The notes: generated by a model from the sequence alone, not told the origin. A stretch of 12,707 nucleotides of DNA from JBBILG01 sp037445085 (GCA_037445085.1 JBBILG010000055.1:1-12707), one strand, 5' to 3'. Shown: positions 1-8,078, counted from the stretch's first letter. Program-made: numbers and translations.

Positions 1-395
1 CTGATCTTGCGCAGGCGTCCGCGCCGCCAGGCCCACACGGACGGGCCGACGTAATGCACGGTGGTAATGCCCCTGCGTTTGAGTCTGGCTTCCAGCCCCA
101 GGTTGAAATCGGGGGCGTCGATGCCGATGAAAAGGTCCGGTGGATGCTTGCGGAAATGAGCCAGCAGATTGCCGCGGATGCGCAGGATTTCGGGAAGATG
201 GCGCAATACCTCGAAGTAGCCGCGCACCGCCAGTTTTTCCATGGGGAACAGCGTCGTCGCCCCGGCCGCGACCATCCTGGGACCGGCGATGCCGACGAAT
301 TCCAGGTCGGGGCGCCGCTCCTTCAGGGCGCGGATGAGGTGGCTGCCAAGCAGATCGCCGGACGCTTCTCCGGCCACGATACCGATGACAGGCAT
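1..395 (-). CDS. lpxB: Lipid-A-disaccharide synthase, partial (N-terminal 131 residues)
   Basis: LpxB is the glycosyltransferase that joins UDP-2,3-diacylglucosamine to lipid X to give the lipid A disaccharide at the inner face of the cytoplasmic membrane. The frame is open from an ATG at 395 to the window edge, so only 131 residues are visible and the C-terminal two thirds lie outside. The N-terminus carries the family's Gly-rich nucleotide-sugar region AGEASGD at residues 8-14. It is followed by AGPRM near 37-41, GIDAPDFN at 91-98 and VHYVGPSVWAW at 113-123, all hallmarks of LpxB. It starts 12 bases after the lpxA stop, and no strong Shine-Dalgarno sequence is visible. The upstream GTG at 400 is out of frame, which supports ATG 395. 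The identification is secure; the truncation is only the window boundary. Confidence 0.95.
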   Translation of the reverse strand, partial: MPVIGIVAGEASGDLLGSHLIRALKERRPDLEFVGIAGPRMVAAGATTLFPMEKLAVRGYFEVLRHLPEILRIRGNLLAHFRKHPPDLFIGIDAPDFNLGLEARLKRRGITTVHYVGPSVWAWRRGRLRKI

Positions 396-407
396 GACAC
401 TGCGTGA

Positions 408-1178
408 CTAACGGATGATGCCGCGCGTGGCGCTGTCGAGGAATTCCAACAGGATGCCGATTTCCGGGCACTCGGCGCGCTGCAGGACAAGCTCCCGCCT
501 GGCCTCGTCCAGGGTGAGCCTGGATTTGTACAGCGTCTTGTAGGCGCGCTTGAGGCGCAGCATGGTGTCTGCGGAAAAGCCGCGCCGCTTCAGCCCCTTG
601 CTGTTGAGGCCGTGCGGCCTGGCATCGTAACCGGCCGCGGTGACGTAGGGCGGGATGTCCTTGAACACCACCGAGCCCACCGCGGTGATGACGTGCGCCC
701 CGATCTTGCAGAACTGGTGCACCATGGTGAAGCCGCCGAGGATGGCATGATCGTGCAGTACCACATGGCCGGCCAGCGAGGAATTGTTGGCGAGTATGGT
801 GTGATTGCCCACCCTGCAGTCGTGCGCGACATGCACATAGGCCATCAGCAAGTTGTCGCTGCCGATGCGCGTGGTGCCGTTGCCCTGCACGGTGCCCCGG
901 TTGAAGGTGCAGAATTCGCGGATGGTGTTGCGGTCGCCGATTTCCAGCGTGGTGGGCTCGCCCTGATATTTCTTGTCCTGCGGCGCCTCGCCCAGCGAGC
1001 AGAAATGGAAAATGTGGTTGTCGCAGCCGATGCGAGTCGGCCCCTGGATGACCACGTGGGCACCGATGCGGGTCCCCCGGCCCACGCACACGCCCGCACC
1101 GATGATGCTGTAGGGACCCACTTCGACGCTGGCGTCCAGCTCGGCGGCGGGATCGATGATGGCCGTGGGATGGATCAT
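408..1178 (-). CDS. lpxA: Acyl-ACP--UDP-N-acetylglucosamine O-acyltransferase
   Basis: LpxA catalyses the first step of lipid A synthesis, moving an R-3-hydroxyacyl chain from ACP to the 3-OH of UDP-GlcNAc in the cytoplasm. The protein is 256 residues (E. coli LpxA has 262). Residues 1-185 or so are hexapeptide repeats of the left-handed beta-helix, and the rest is the helical C-terminal domain ending RGIIR. The catalytic His is H119 in VHVAHD, equivalent to E. coli H125, with H116 matching H122. VHQF at 153-156 and GLKRRGFS are also conserved. The start is ATG 1178, which overlaps the fabZ stop as ATGA. An in-frame start at 1199 exists, but it would add seven residues of fabZ-overlapping sequence not expected in the family. 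At the position of E. coli G173, which sets acyl length, this protein has V167, so a chain shorter than C14 is plausible (inference). Confidence 0.97.
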   Translation of the reverse strand: MIHPTAIIDPAAELDASVEVGPYSIIGAGVCVGRGTRIGAHVVIQGPTRIGCDNHIFHFCSLGEAPQDKKYQGEPTTLEIGDRNTIREFCTFNRGTVQGNGTTRIGSDNLLMAYVHVAHDCRVGNHTILANNSSLAGHVVLHDHAILGGFTMVHQFCKIGAHVITAVGSVVFKDIPPYVTAAGYDARPHGLNSKGLKRRGFSADTMLRLKRAYKTLYKSRLTLDEARRELVLQRAECPEIGILLEFLDSATRGIIR

Positions 1179-1621
1179 TTGATCACTTTCAGCGTGCACA
1201 GCAGTTCGGCTTCCGCCACCACTTCGTCGTCCACCAGGGCCTGGCCGGAATACTTCCAGATACCGCGCATGATGCGGTCTATCTTCACCCTGAGCACGAG
1301 CTGGTCGCCGGGCAACACCGGCTTCTTGAAGCGCACGTTATCGATGCCGGCGAAGTAGTACACCGAATCGTCCGACGGCTTGCGATTCATGGTCTTGAAC
1401 GACAGCACCGCCGCCGCCTGCGCCATGGCCTCGACGATGAGCACGCCGGGCATCACCGGATGATAGGGGAAATGGCCGGGGAAATACGGCTCATTGATGG
1501 AGACGTTCTTGATCGCCACGATCTCTTTCTCCAGCTCGAGCGAGACGACGCGGTCGATGAGCAGGAACGGATAACGGTGCGGCAGATGCTCGAGGATCTC
1601 GTGGATATCCATGCTGCTCAT
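1175..1621 (-). CDS. fabZ: 3-hydroxyacyl-[ACP] dehydratase FabZ
   Basis: FabZ dehydrates (3R)-hydroxyacyl-ACP to trans-2-enoyl-ACP in fatty-acid elongation. It competes with LpxA and LpxD for hydroxyacyl-ACP, which explains its place in the lipid A cluster. The protein is 148 residues, typical of the hotdog-fold family. The N-terminal LPHRYPFLLIDRV lies at 13-25, the catalytic His is H50 in FPGHFP, and the catalytic Glu is E64 in VLIVEAMAQ. The start chosen is ATG 1621. It overlaps the lpxD stop as ATGA and is preceded by an AGGGGA-like Shine-Dalgarno sequence inside the lpxD 3' end. An alternative ATG at 1612 would shorten it by three residues. Longer in-frame extensions (to 1936) run through lpxD in another frame and are not real. 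The stop overlaps the lpxA start as ATGA. Confidence 0.97.
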   Translation of the reverse strand: MSSMDIHEILEHLPHRYPFLLIDRVVSLELEKEIVAIKNVSINEPYFPGHFPYHPVMPGVLIVEAMAQAAAVLSFKTMNRKPSDDSVYYFAGIDNVRFKKPVLPGDQLVLRVKIDRIMRGIWKYSGQALVDDEVVAEAELLCTLKVIK

Positions 1622-2658
1622 TGCTTTCCCCTCTTCAATTCGGCAAGTTCCTTTTCGAGGCGCGCGATGCGTTCCGCCATCCGCTCCAGATGTCGCAGTT
1701 GCGCCGCCGTCTTCAGCCACTTCGCGTGTGTCTGGAATGGCATCAGGGCAGTGTACGTGTCCGCCTGCGTCAGCGAGCGCGTGATCATACTGCCGGGAGA
1801 GACGGTCACGCCGTCGGCGATGTCCAAATGGCCCAGGATCATGGCGGCTCCGCCGATACGGCAATGACGGCCGATGCGCGCGCTGCCGGCGATGCCGACA
1901 CAGCCGGCGATCACGGTATGCGCGCCGATGCGGCAATTGTGACCGATCTGGATGAGGTTATCCAGCTTGACGCCATCCTCGATCACGGTGTCGTCCAGCG
2001 CGCCGCGGTCTATGGTGGTGTTGGCGCCCACCTCCACCGCATCTCCCAGCACCACGCCTCCCACCTGGGGGATTTTCACCCAGCGGCCGTCCTGCTCGGC
2101 GTAGCCGAAACCGTCCGCACCGATGACCACACCCGTGCTCAGCACACAGTCACGTCCCAGCCGGCAGCCGGAGTCCACGGTGACGTGGGCGTGCAGCCGG
2201 GTGCCGGCGCCGATGACGACGACGTCGCCGATCACGCAGCCGGGACCGAGCACCACGCCTTCGCCCAGTTCCACGTTGCGACCGATCTGGCAGTGCGGGC
2301 CGATGGAGACCGATGCCGGCACCCGCGTGCCGGCCGCGATGCTGACACTGGCATGCACCCCGGGTTCCACCGCGGGCGGCGGGTTGAGCAGCGCCGAAGC
2401 GCGCGCGAAGTAGGCGTAGGGGTTGTCGGTGACGATGCGCGGCAGATCGGTGAGGCTGCGCGCAGCCTCACCCACCACCACGGCGCCGGCTCGCGTGGTG
2501 GCGAGCAGGGGGCGGTGCCTGGCATCGGCCAGAAAGCTCAGCTCGCCCGGCCCGGCATGGGTCAGCGAGGCCACGCGCGTGACGGCCACGTCGCCATCAC
2601 CCAGCACTTCCCCACCCAGCCGCGCCGCGATCTCCCGCAGGGAATAGCTGGCAGGCAT
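1618..2658 (-). CDS. lpxD: UDP-3-O-(3-hydroxyacyl)glucosamine N-acyltransferase
   Basis: LpxD adds the second R-3-hydroxyacyl chain (N-linked, at C2) to UDP-3-O-acylglucosamine, the third step of lipid A synthesis, in the cytoplasm. The protein has 346 residues, close to the E. coli length. Residues 1 to about 100 form the uridine-binding N-domain. From about 100 to 290 come hexapeptide repeats of a left-handed beta-helix, then a C-terminal helical tail (about 310-346) rich in Arg, Lys and Glu. The catalytic His is H240 in IQIGHN, equivalent to E. coli H239. The conserved ADGFGYA at 181-187 and TTIDRGALDDT at 214-224 are present. The start is ATG 2658, 12 bases after the skp stop, without a convincing Shine-Dalgarno sequence. 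Translation is probably coupled to skp (inference). Confidence 0.97.
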   Translation of the reverse strand: MPASYSLREIAARLGGEVLGDGDVAVTRVASLTHAGPGELSFLADARHRPLLATTRAGAVVVGEAARSLTDLPRIVTDNPYAYFARASALLNPPPAVEPGVHASVSIAAGTRVPASVSIGPHCQIGRNVELGEGVVLGPGCVIGDVVVIGAGTRLHAHVTVDSGCRLGRDCVLSTGVVIGADGFGYAEQDGRWVKIPQVGGVVLGDAVEVGANTTIDRGALDDTVIEDGVKLDNLIQIGHNCRIGAHTVIAGCVGIAGSARIGRHCRIGGAAMILGHLDIADGVTVSPGSMITRSLTQADTYTALMPFQTHAKWLKTAAQLRHLERMAERIARLEKELAELKRGKQ

Positions 2659-2670
2659 GGAACCGCGGCG

Positions 2671-3174
2671 CTACTTCTTGCCCAGGGACTTCAACACCTT
2701 GTCGGTGATGTCGACCTTCTTGCTGGCGTAGGCGACGCCGCTGTAGATCACCAGATCGAAGCCTTCCGCCTCAGCCACCGAGGTCACGGCCTTGTTGATG
2801 CGATCCTGCAGCACGGACAGCTCTTCGTTCTTGCGCAGGTTGATGTCCTCGCGCAGTTCGCGCTGCTTGCGCTGGAACTCGATCTTGAGGTTGGAGATCT
2901 CGCGCTCGCGGTCGCGGCGGGCGGTCTCGGACAGGGTCAGCGCCTCCTTGTCCAGCGCGGCCTCCCTGTCGCGAATCTGCTTCTGCATGGTTTCCAGCTC
3001 CTTGGTGCGCGGGCTGAATTCCCTTTCCAGCTTCTTGCCGCTCTCCGAAGTCTGCGGCGCCTCCTGCAGAATCTTGTCGACCTGCACGTAGCCGATCTTG
3101 ACTTCGGCAGCGCTTGCGCCGAACACGCTCATGGCCAGGCTGCCGGCCAGTAGGAATTGCAACAGCTTGTTCAA
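2671..3174 (-). CDS. skp: Periplasmic chaperone Skp/OmpH
   Basis: Skp is a trimeric periplasmic holdase that carries unfolded outer-membrane proteins to the BAM complex. With the start used here the protein is 167 residues (E. coli Skp has 161). Residues 1-22 are a signal peptide with Lys at 3, a hydrophobic core and an ASA cleavage motif. The mature part begins near AEVKIGYVQ. Residues of about 45-125 are strongly charged (many Glu, Arg, Lys) and predicted to form the long helical tentacles. The C-terminus has DLVIYSGVAYAS and ITDKVLKSLGKK. The start is TTG 3174, because AGGAGA lies six bases upstream and the signal peptide then starts normally. A GTG at 3198 would add eight residues including three basic ones and has no better ribosome site. 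The gene lies 32 bases after bamA. Confidence 0.92.
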   Translation of the reverse strand: MNKLLQFLLAGSLAMSVFGASAAEVKIGYVQVDKILQEAPQTSESGKKLEREFSPRTKELETMQKQIRDREAALDKEALTLSETARRDREREISNLKIEFQRKQRELREDINLRKNEELSVLQDRINKAVTSVAEAEGFDLVIYSGVAYASKKVDITDKVLKSLGKK

Positions 3175-3180
3175 TTGATG

Positions 3181-3186
3181 TCTCCT
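3181..3186 (-). promoter_or_regulatory. Ribosome binding site deciding the skp start
   Basis: Read on the minus strand the hexamer is AGGAGA, followed by six bases and then TTG at 3174. This is the best Shine-Dalgarno match in the bamA-skp gap. It lies downstream of the alternative GTG at 3198, so it cannot serve that codon. It therefore favours the TTG start. Confidence 0.75.
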
Positions 3187-3206
3187 GAGATGATTCACGT
3201 GCGATT

Positions 3207-5525
3207 TCAGAATTGCGAGCCGAGCTGGAACTGCAGCACCTCGGTCTTGTCACCGTCCTGTTCGTTGAGCGGCTTGGCCAGCACCAGCTTGATCGGCCCG
3301 AACGGCGAGTACCAGCTGATGCCCACCCCGGTGGAATAACGCAGGCAGTCGCTGGCGGTGTTGTTGCAGCCCTCGCCGGTGGTGATTTTTTCCGTACCCC
3401 ACACCGTGCCGGCATCCAGGAAGGCGCTCAGCCGCAACTGCTTGGAATCCCGCACGAAGGGTACCGGGAAGAACAGTTCCGCATTGGCCACCACGCGCCG
3501 GGTGCCGCCCACGGCGTAATCGTTGTTGGTGGTGCTGTCGATGTCGCGCGGGCCGATGGCGCTGGTTTCATAACCGCGCACCGAGCTCACGCCGCCGGCG
3601 TAGAAGTTCTTGAAGAAAGGGTAACTGCGACTGCCGTAACTGTCGGCATAGCCGACTTCGCCGTTCAGCATCAGCGTGACGTTCTTTCTGAGATCCTTGT
3701 ACCAGGTATGCTGGTAGGAGACCTTGTAGTATTCCTGGTCCAGCCCCGGCAGGCCGATTTCGCCGGTCAGGCGCTGCAGCACGCCGCGGTTGGGGAACAG
3801 GATGTTGTCGCGCGTGTCGTGCATCCAACCGATATCCAGGCGCAGGGTGTAGTTTTCGCAGCCGGCGGGATCGCCGCAGTAGTCGCGGTAGCGGTCCGGG
3901 CTGTTCGTGTCGAGGTCGATGCTGGTGTAGTCGAAGGTGAGGCCGGTGGAGAAGATGTCCCGTTCGTCGAGCGGCACGCCGAAGCGCACGCCGGCGCCGT
4001 AGGAAGACGTGGTGAAGCCGCCGACGTCCAGCGACGAGGAATCGATGTCGCGCCGGTACACGTCGAAGCCGCGGCTGATGCCGTCCGGCGTGTAATAGGG
4101 GTCGGTGTAGGACAGCGAATACGTGGTGTTGATCTTGCCGGTGTTGATCTGGGCGCTGACACGGTTGCCGGTGCCGAGGAAGTTGGCCTGATTGACGGTC
4201 AGGCCGAACACCAGGCCCTCGGCGGAGGACAGGCCGGCGCCGAACATGATGCTGCCAGTGGACCTTTCGGTGACGTTGATGTTGACGTCGACCTGGTCGG
4301 CGGTGCCGGGCACAGCCGGCGTCTCGATGTTGACATCGGAGAAGAACCCCAGACGGTCCAGGCGCTGCTTGGAGCGTTCGAGCCTCTCGCCGGAATACCA
4401 GGACGCCTCCATCTGGCGCATCTCGCGGCGCAGCACTTCGTCGCGGGTGCGGGTGTTGCCGGTGAGGTTGATGCGGCGTACATAAACGCGGCGGCCCGGA
4501 TCGACGAAAAAGGTGAAAGCCACCGTGCGCGCTTCCTTGTCGAGTTCCGGCACGGCGTTGACGTTGGCGAATGCGTAGCCGTCGTTGCCCAGCCGGTTGC
4601 CGACGGCCTTGCTGGATTCCGTCAGTTTCTCGCGGCTGAACACATCGCCGGCCTGGACGGTCACCAGATTGCGCAACTCGTCTTCCGGCACCAGCATCTC
4701 GCCGGCCATCTTCACCTCGGAGACGGTATATTTCTCCCCTTCGCTGATGTTGACGGTGATGTAGATGTCACGCTTGTCCGGCGTGATGGAGACCTGGGTG
4801 GAATCGATGTTGAATTCCAGATAGCCCTGGTTCATGTAGAAGGAGCGCAGCGCCTCCAGGTCCGCGGTCAGGCGCTGCCGGGAATACTGGTCGTCCTTGG
4901 TCCACCAGCTCATCCAGTTCGGCGTGGTCAGGCGGAATTCTTCCAGCAGCCGCTTGGTGGTAAAGGCCCTGTTGCCGACGATGTTGATGCCGCGGATCCT
5001 GGACACCGCGCCTTCCTCGATGTCGAAGCGGATGCCGACGCGATTGCGCTCCATGGGGCTCACCACGGTCCGCACGGTGGCGCCGTACTTGCCCTGGCTG
5101 AGATATTGCCGCTTGATTTCCTGCTCCGCCTTGTCCAGCATGGCTCGGTCGAAGATCATGCCCTCGGCGAGACCGATCTGCTTCAGCCCCTCCTTCATCT
5201 TGTCGCTGGGGAAGGACTTGTTGCCGGAAAAACCGATCTGCGCGATAGCCAGCCGCTCCTGCACGGTCACCACCAGCACATCGCCTTCGGCCTCCAGCCT
5301 GACATCACGGAAGAAACCGGTGGCATAGAGTGCCCTGATGGCCTGCGCCGCCTTCTGCTCGTCGAAGGTGTCGCCCACCCGCACCGGCAGGTAGCTGAAC
5401 ACGGTGCCGGCCTCGGTGCGCTGGATGCCTTCGACGCGGATGTCCCTCACCACGAAGGGCTCGATGGCAAGGGCGGAAGTCGCATAAAGCCCCAGGAGCA
5501 GGAAAGTCAGATGCCGGAACTTCAT
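3207..5525 (-). CDS. bamA: Outer membrane protein assembly factor BamA (Omp85)
   Basis: BamA is the core of the BAM machine that folds and inserts beta-barrel proteins into the outer membrane. The protein is 772 residues, normal for the family. Residues 1-20 are a signal peptide with cleavage after SALA. Residues of about 21-420 hold five POTRA domains; motifs such as FVVRDIRVEGIQR near the start mark the first. Residues of about 425-772 form the 16-strand barrel. The loop-6 motif is VRGYE at 649-653. The protein ends in Phe, as expected of a barrel signal. Two Cys pairs, C550/C556 and C720/C727, lie in predicted extracellular loops. The start is ATG 5525, 10 bases after the rseP stop, without a clear Shine-Dalgarno sequence, which suggests coupling. 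The position between rseP and skp matches other beta/gammaproteobacteria. Confidence 0.97.
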   Translation of the reverse strand: MKFRHLTFLLLGLYATSALAIEPFVVRDIRVEGIQRTEAGTVFSYLPVRVGDTFDEQKAAQAIRALYATGFFRDVRLEAEGDVLVVTVQERLAIAQIGFSGNKSFPSDKMKEGLKQIGLAEGMIFDRAMLDKAEQEIKRQYLSQGKYGATVRTVVSPMERNRVGIRFDIEEGAVSRIRGINIVGNRAFTTKRLLEEFRLTTPNWMSWWTKDDQYSRQRLTADLEALRSFYMNQGYLEFNIDSTQVSITPDKRDIYITVNISEGEKYTVSEVKMAGEMLVPEDELRNLVTVQAGDVFSREKLTESSKAVGNRLGNDGYAFANVNAVPELDKEARTVAFTFFVDPGRRVYVRRINLTGNTRTRDEVLRREMRQMEASWYSGERLERSKQRLDRLGFFSDVNIETPAVPGTADQVDVNINVTERSTGSIMFGAGLSSAEGLVFGLTVNQANFLGTGNRVSAQINTGKINTTYSLSYTDPYYTPDGISRGFDVYRRDIDSSSLDVGGFTTSSYGAGVRFGVPLDERDIFSTGLTFDYTSIDLDTNSPDRYRDYCGDPAGCENYTLRLDIGWMHDTRDNILFPNRGVLQRLTGEIGLPGLDQEYYKVSYQHTWYKDLRKNVTLMLNGEVGYADSYGSRSYPFFKNFYAGGVSSVRGYETSAIGPRDIDSTTNNDYAVGGTRRVVANAELFFPVPFVRDSKQLRLSAFLDAGTVWGTEKITTGEGCNNTASDCLRYSTGVGISWYSPFGPIKLVLAKPLNEQDGDKTEVLQFQLGSQF

Positions 5526-5535
5526 GAGGTCTGGT

Positions 5536-6891
5536 TCAGCCTGTGATGAGTCGGTTGATGTCGTTGTACAAAGCCGCCGCCATGAGCAGCGCGAGCAGCA
5601 GCAACCCGATCTTCTGGCCGATGGCCATGGTCCGCTCGGAAACCGGGCTGCCCTTCAAAATTTCGACCATATAATACATTAAATGCCCGCCGTCCAACAT
5701 CGGCACCGGCAGCAGGTTGAGCACGCCCAGGCTGATGCTCACCAGGGCGAGAAAGGTGAGAAAGGCCTCCAGCCCGTGCTGGGCGCTCTGGCCGGCGTAG
5801 CTGGCGATGGTGATCGGCCCGCTCACCCCCTGCCAGGAAACGGCGCCGGTCAGCATATTGCCCAGCATTTTGAGGCTGAACCAGGCAGTATCCCAGGTCT
5901 TGCCCAGCGCCTGGCCGAATGCCTGCAGCGGCGGATGGCGCACCTCCACCAGCAGCGGGTCCAGCGCCGCGCGGTCCACCTGATGAACGGCGCCGATGCG
6001 GCCGACCGGCAGGCCGTGTTCCTGCACCGTGTCCGGCCGCAGGGTGAGCGTGAGTTCGGCATCGCCGCGGCGCACCTCCAGCGCGAGTAGCCTTCCCGGA
6101 TGCTGGCGCACCACCCCGACCAGCTCGTCCCATTGCGCGATGGGGGCACCGTTCACCGACAGGATTTCGTCACCGGCCTTGAGGCCATCGCGCGCCGCCG
6201 CGCCGTCGGGCAGCACCTCCCCCACCACCGGCGGCAATGGCGGCCGGTACATGCTCAAGCCCAGTTGGGTCAGCACGTCGCCGTCGGGATCCCCCAGCGC
6301 CAGCGCGGAAAGATCGAGCTGATGCAGGTGCGCCTCATGCTCGCCGCTCAGCGTCTCGACCTCGACCCGGGAGGTCTTGAGCGACTGCTGCAGCAACTGC
6401 CAGCGCACATCCTGCCAGGTGGTGACCGGCTCGCCGGCCACGCGGGTGATCAGCGTGCCCGGACGCATGCTGGCGTGGGCCGCGGCACTGCCCTCCTCGA
6501 CCTCGCCCAGCAGCGGCTTGACCCCGGTCACCCCGCTCATGAACAACGCCCAGTACAGCACGATCGCCAACAGCAGGTTGGCGAGCGGTCCCGCCGACAC
6601 GATGACGATGCGCCGCCACACCGACTGGCGGTTGAACGCACGCGCCAGCTCGGCTTCCGGTACCGGCGCCTCGCGCTCGTCCAGCATGCGCACGTAGCCG
6701 CCCAGCGGCAGTGCCGCCACGATGAATTCGGTGCGGTCACGGCCGAAGCGGCGCATCCACAGCGGCTTGCCGAAGCCGATGGAAAATTGCAGCACCTTGA
6801 CGCCGCAGCGGCGGGCGGCCAGATAATGGCCGTACTCGTGCACCGTGATCAGCACGCCCAGGGTCAGCAGGAAGGCGAGCAGGGTCAGCAT
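5536..6891 (-). CDS. rseP: RIP metalloprotease RseP (site-2 protease)
   Basis: RseP is the inner-membrane intramembrane zinc protease. In the well-studied systems it makes the second cut in the anti-sigma factor RseA, releasing sigma-E for the envelope stress response, and it also clears signal-peptide remnants. The protein is 451 residues (E. coli RseP has 450). The zinc site HEYGH lies at 18-22 in the first membrane segment. A second segment is at about 95-118. Two PDZ domains follow, roughly 125-200 and 222-285. The third segment leads into NLLPVPMLDGG at 392-402, with D400 as the third zinc ligand, and a last segment is at about 427-442. The start is ATG 6891. It overlaps the dxr stop by seven bases and has AGG six bases upstream. 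The longer open frame upstream runs through dxr in another frame and is not real. Confidence 0.97.
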   Translation of the reverse strand: MLTLLAFLLTLGVLITVHEYGHYLAARRCGVKVLQFSIGFGKPLWMRRFGRDRTEFIVAALPLGGYVRMLDEREAPVPEAELARAFNRQSVWRRIVIVSAGPLANLLLAIVLYWALFMSGVTGVKPLLGEVEEGSAAAHASMRPGTLITRVAGEPVTTWQDVRWQLLQQSLKTSRVEVETLSGEHEAHLHQLDLSALALGDPDGDVLTQLGLSMYRPPLPPVVGEVLPDGAAARDGLKAGDEILSVNGAPIAQWDELVGVVRQHPGRLLALEVRRGDAELTLTLRPDTVQEHGLPVGRIGAVHQVDRAALDPLLVEVRHPPLQAFGQALGKTWDTAWFSLKMLGNMLTGAVSWQGVSGPITIASYAGQSAQHGLEAFLTFLALVSISLGVLNLLPVPMLDGGHLMYYMVEILKGSPVSERTMAIGQKIGLLLLALLMAAALYNDINRLITG

Positions 6892-8078
6892 CGCCGCCTG
6901 CGCTCCACCCATGCGGCAGCGGCCCGCCTGGCGGCGGCATCGGCCTCGAGCAGCGCCTCCAGGGAGGCCGCCTCGTCCGCGCCGGCCTGCTCCAGCGCGG
7001 CCTCGATGACGCGCGGAATGTCCATGAAGCCGATGGCGTGGTCGAGGAAGGCGCTTACCGCCACCTCGTTGGCGGCATTCAGCACCGCCGGCGCGGTGCC
7101 GCCGCGGCGCAGCGCCTCGTAGGCCAGGCGCAGGCAGGGAAAGCGGCCGGTGTCCGGCGCCTCGAAATCCAGCCGGGCAACCGTGAACAGGTTCAGCGGC
7201 GCCACGCCGCTGGCTATGCGCTGCGGATAGCCCAAGGCGTAGGCGATGGGCGTGCGCATGTCCGGGTTGCCCATCTGCGCCAGCACCGAGCCGTCCACGT
7301 ACTGCACCATGGAATGGATCACGCTCTGCGGATGCACCACCACCTCGATCTGCTCGGGCGCGGCATCGAACAGCCAGTGCGCCTCGATGACTTCCAGCCC
7401 CTTGTTCATCAGCGTGGCCGAATCGATGGTGATCTTGGGCCCCATCGCCCAGTTGGGATGGTTGAGCGCCTGTTCCGGCGTGACTTTTTCCAGTTCGGCA
7501 CGGCCGGCCCGGCGGAACGGACCGCCGGAGGCGGTGAGCAGGATCCTGCTCACGCCCAGCGCGGCAAGGCTGGCATGCCGGTCGGACGGCATGACCTGGA
7601 AAATGGCATTGTGTTCGCTGTCGATGGGCAGCAGGGTGGCGCCGCCCTGCTCCACCGCCTGCATGAACAGGCGGCCGGACATCACCAGGGTTTCCTTGTT
7701 GGCCAGCAGCACACGCTTGCCGGCGCGCGCCGCCGCCAGGGCCGGCCTCAAGCCGGCGGCGCCGACGATGGCCGCCATCACCGCGTCCACTTCCGGCAGC
7801 GCGGCCACCTGCTCCAGTCCGGCCTCTCCGCACAGCACCCGCGTATCCAGGCCCTCGCCGCCCAGTTGCGCCTCCAGCCGCTCGGCGGCGCCGGCATCCA
7901 GCACCACGGCATAGGCGGGGCGGTGGCGGCGGCACTGTTCCAGCAGCGCCTCGCCACGGCTGCCGGCGGTCAGCGCATGGGCGCGGAAGCGCTCCGGATG
8001 GCGCGCGATGACATCCAGGGTGCTGGCGCCGATGGAGCCGGTGGAACCCAGCACCGTGATGTTCTGGATTCTGCTCAT
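6885..8078 (-). CDS. dxr: 1-deoxy-D-xylulose 5-phosphate reductoisomerase
   Basis: Dxr (IspC) converts 1-deoxy-D-xylulose 5-phosphate to 2-C-methyl-D-erythritol 4-phosphate with NADPH, the committed step of the non-mevalonate isoprenoid pathway, in the cytoplasm. The protein is 397 residues, as usual. The NADPH site LGSTGSIG is at 10-17, LLANKET at 124-130, and IDSEHNAIFQ at 152-161 supplies metal ligands D153 and E155. MGPKITIDSATLMNKGLE ends with E229, and S220 plus N225/K226 match E. coli S222, N227 and K228. The start is ATG 8078, sharing ATGA with the cdsA stop. A longer in-frame extension to 8816 reads through cdsA in another frame and is not real. It supplies precursors for the uppS product encoded two genes upstream. 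The last residues are unusually Arg-rich. Confidence 0.97.
   Translation of the reverse strand: MSRIQNITVLGSTGSIGASTLDVIARHPERFRAHALTAGSRGEALLEQCRRHRPAYAVVLDAGAAERLEAQLGGEGLDTRVLCGEAGLEQVAALPEVDAVMAAIVGAAGLRPALAAARAGKRVLLANKETLVMSGRLFMQAVEQGGATLLPIDSEHNAIFQVMPSDRHASLAALGVSRILLTASGGPFRRAGRAELEKVTPEQALNHPNWAMGPKITIDSATLMNKGLEVIEAHWLFDAAPEQIEVVVHPQSVIHSMVQYVDGSVLAQMGNPDMRTPIAYALGYPQRIASGVAPLNLFTVARLDFEAPDTGRFPCLRLAYEALRRGGTAPAVLNAANEVAVSAFLDHAIGFMDIPRVIEAALEQAGADEAASLEALLEADAAARRAAAAWVERRRRC

Noticed and set aside
54..407. Plus-strand 117-codon open frame at the left edge
   Set aside because: It lies opposite the partial lpxB, whose minus-strand translation matches the family closely from AGEASGD to PSVWAW.
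1175..1936. Extended 253-codon form of fabZ
   Set aside because: The extra N-terminal part reads lpxD in another frame and is Arg- and His-rich without family similarity. The ATGA start at 1621 fits the known FabZ length.
3213..5546. A 777-codon open frame on the plus strand opposite bamA, and similar long plus-strand frames opposite lpxD (1621-3153), dxr (7038-8114) and rseP (6100-7122)
   Set aside because: These are mirror frames of high-GC coding sequence with low-complexity His-, Gly- and Ala-rich translations, no known motifs, and start and stop positions set by the genes opposite.
5671..5697. AT-rich patch in the 3' end of rseP, with TATTAT and an upstream TTGGAC on the minus strand, as an internal promoter for bamA
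   Set aside because: The spacer is only 15 bases and the -35 match is poor. The AT content is explained by the conserved Met-Tyr-Tyr-Met codons of RseP. I also saw no convincing sigma-E type promoter; 5' end mapping would decide.
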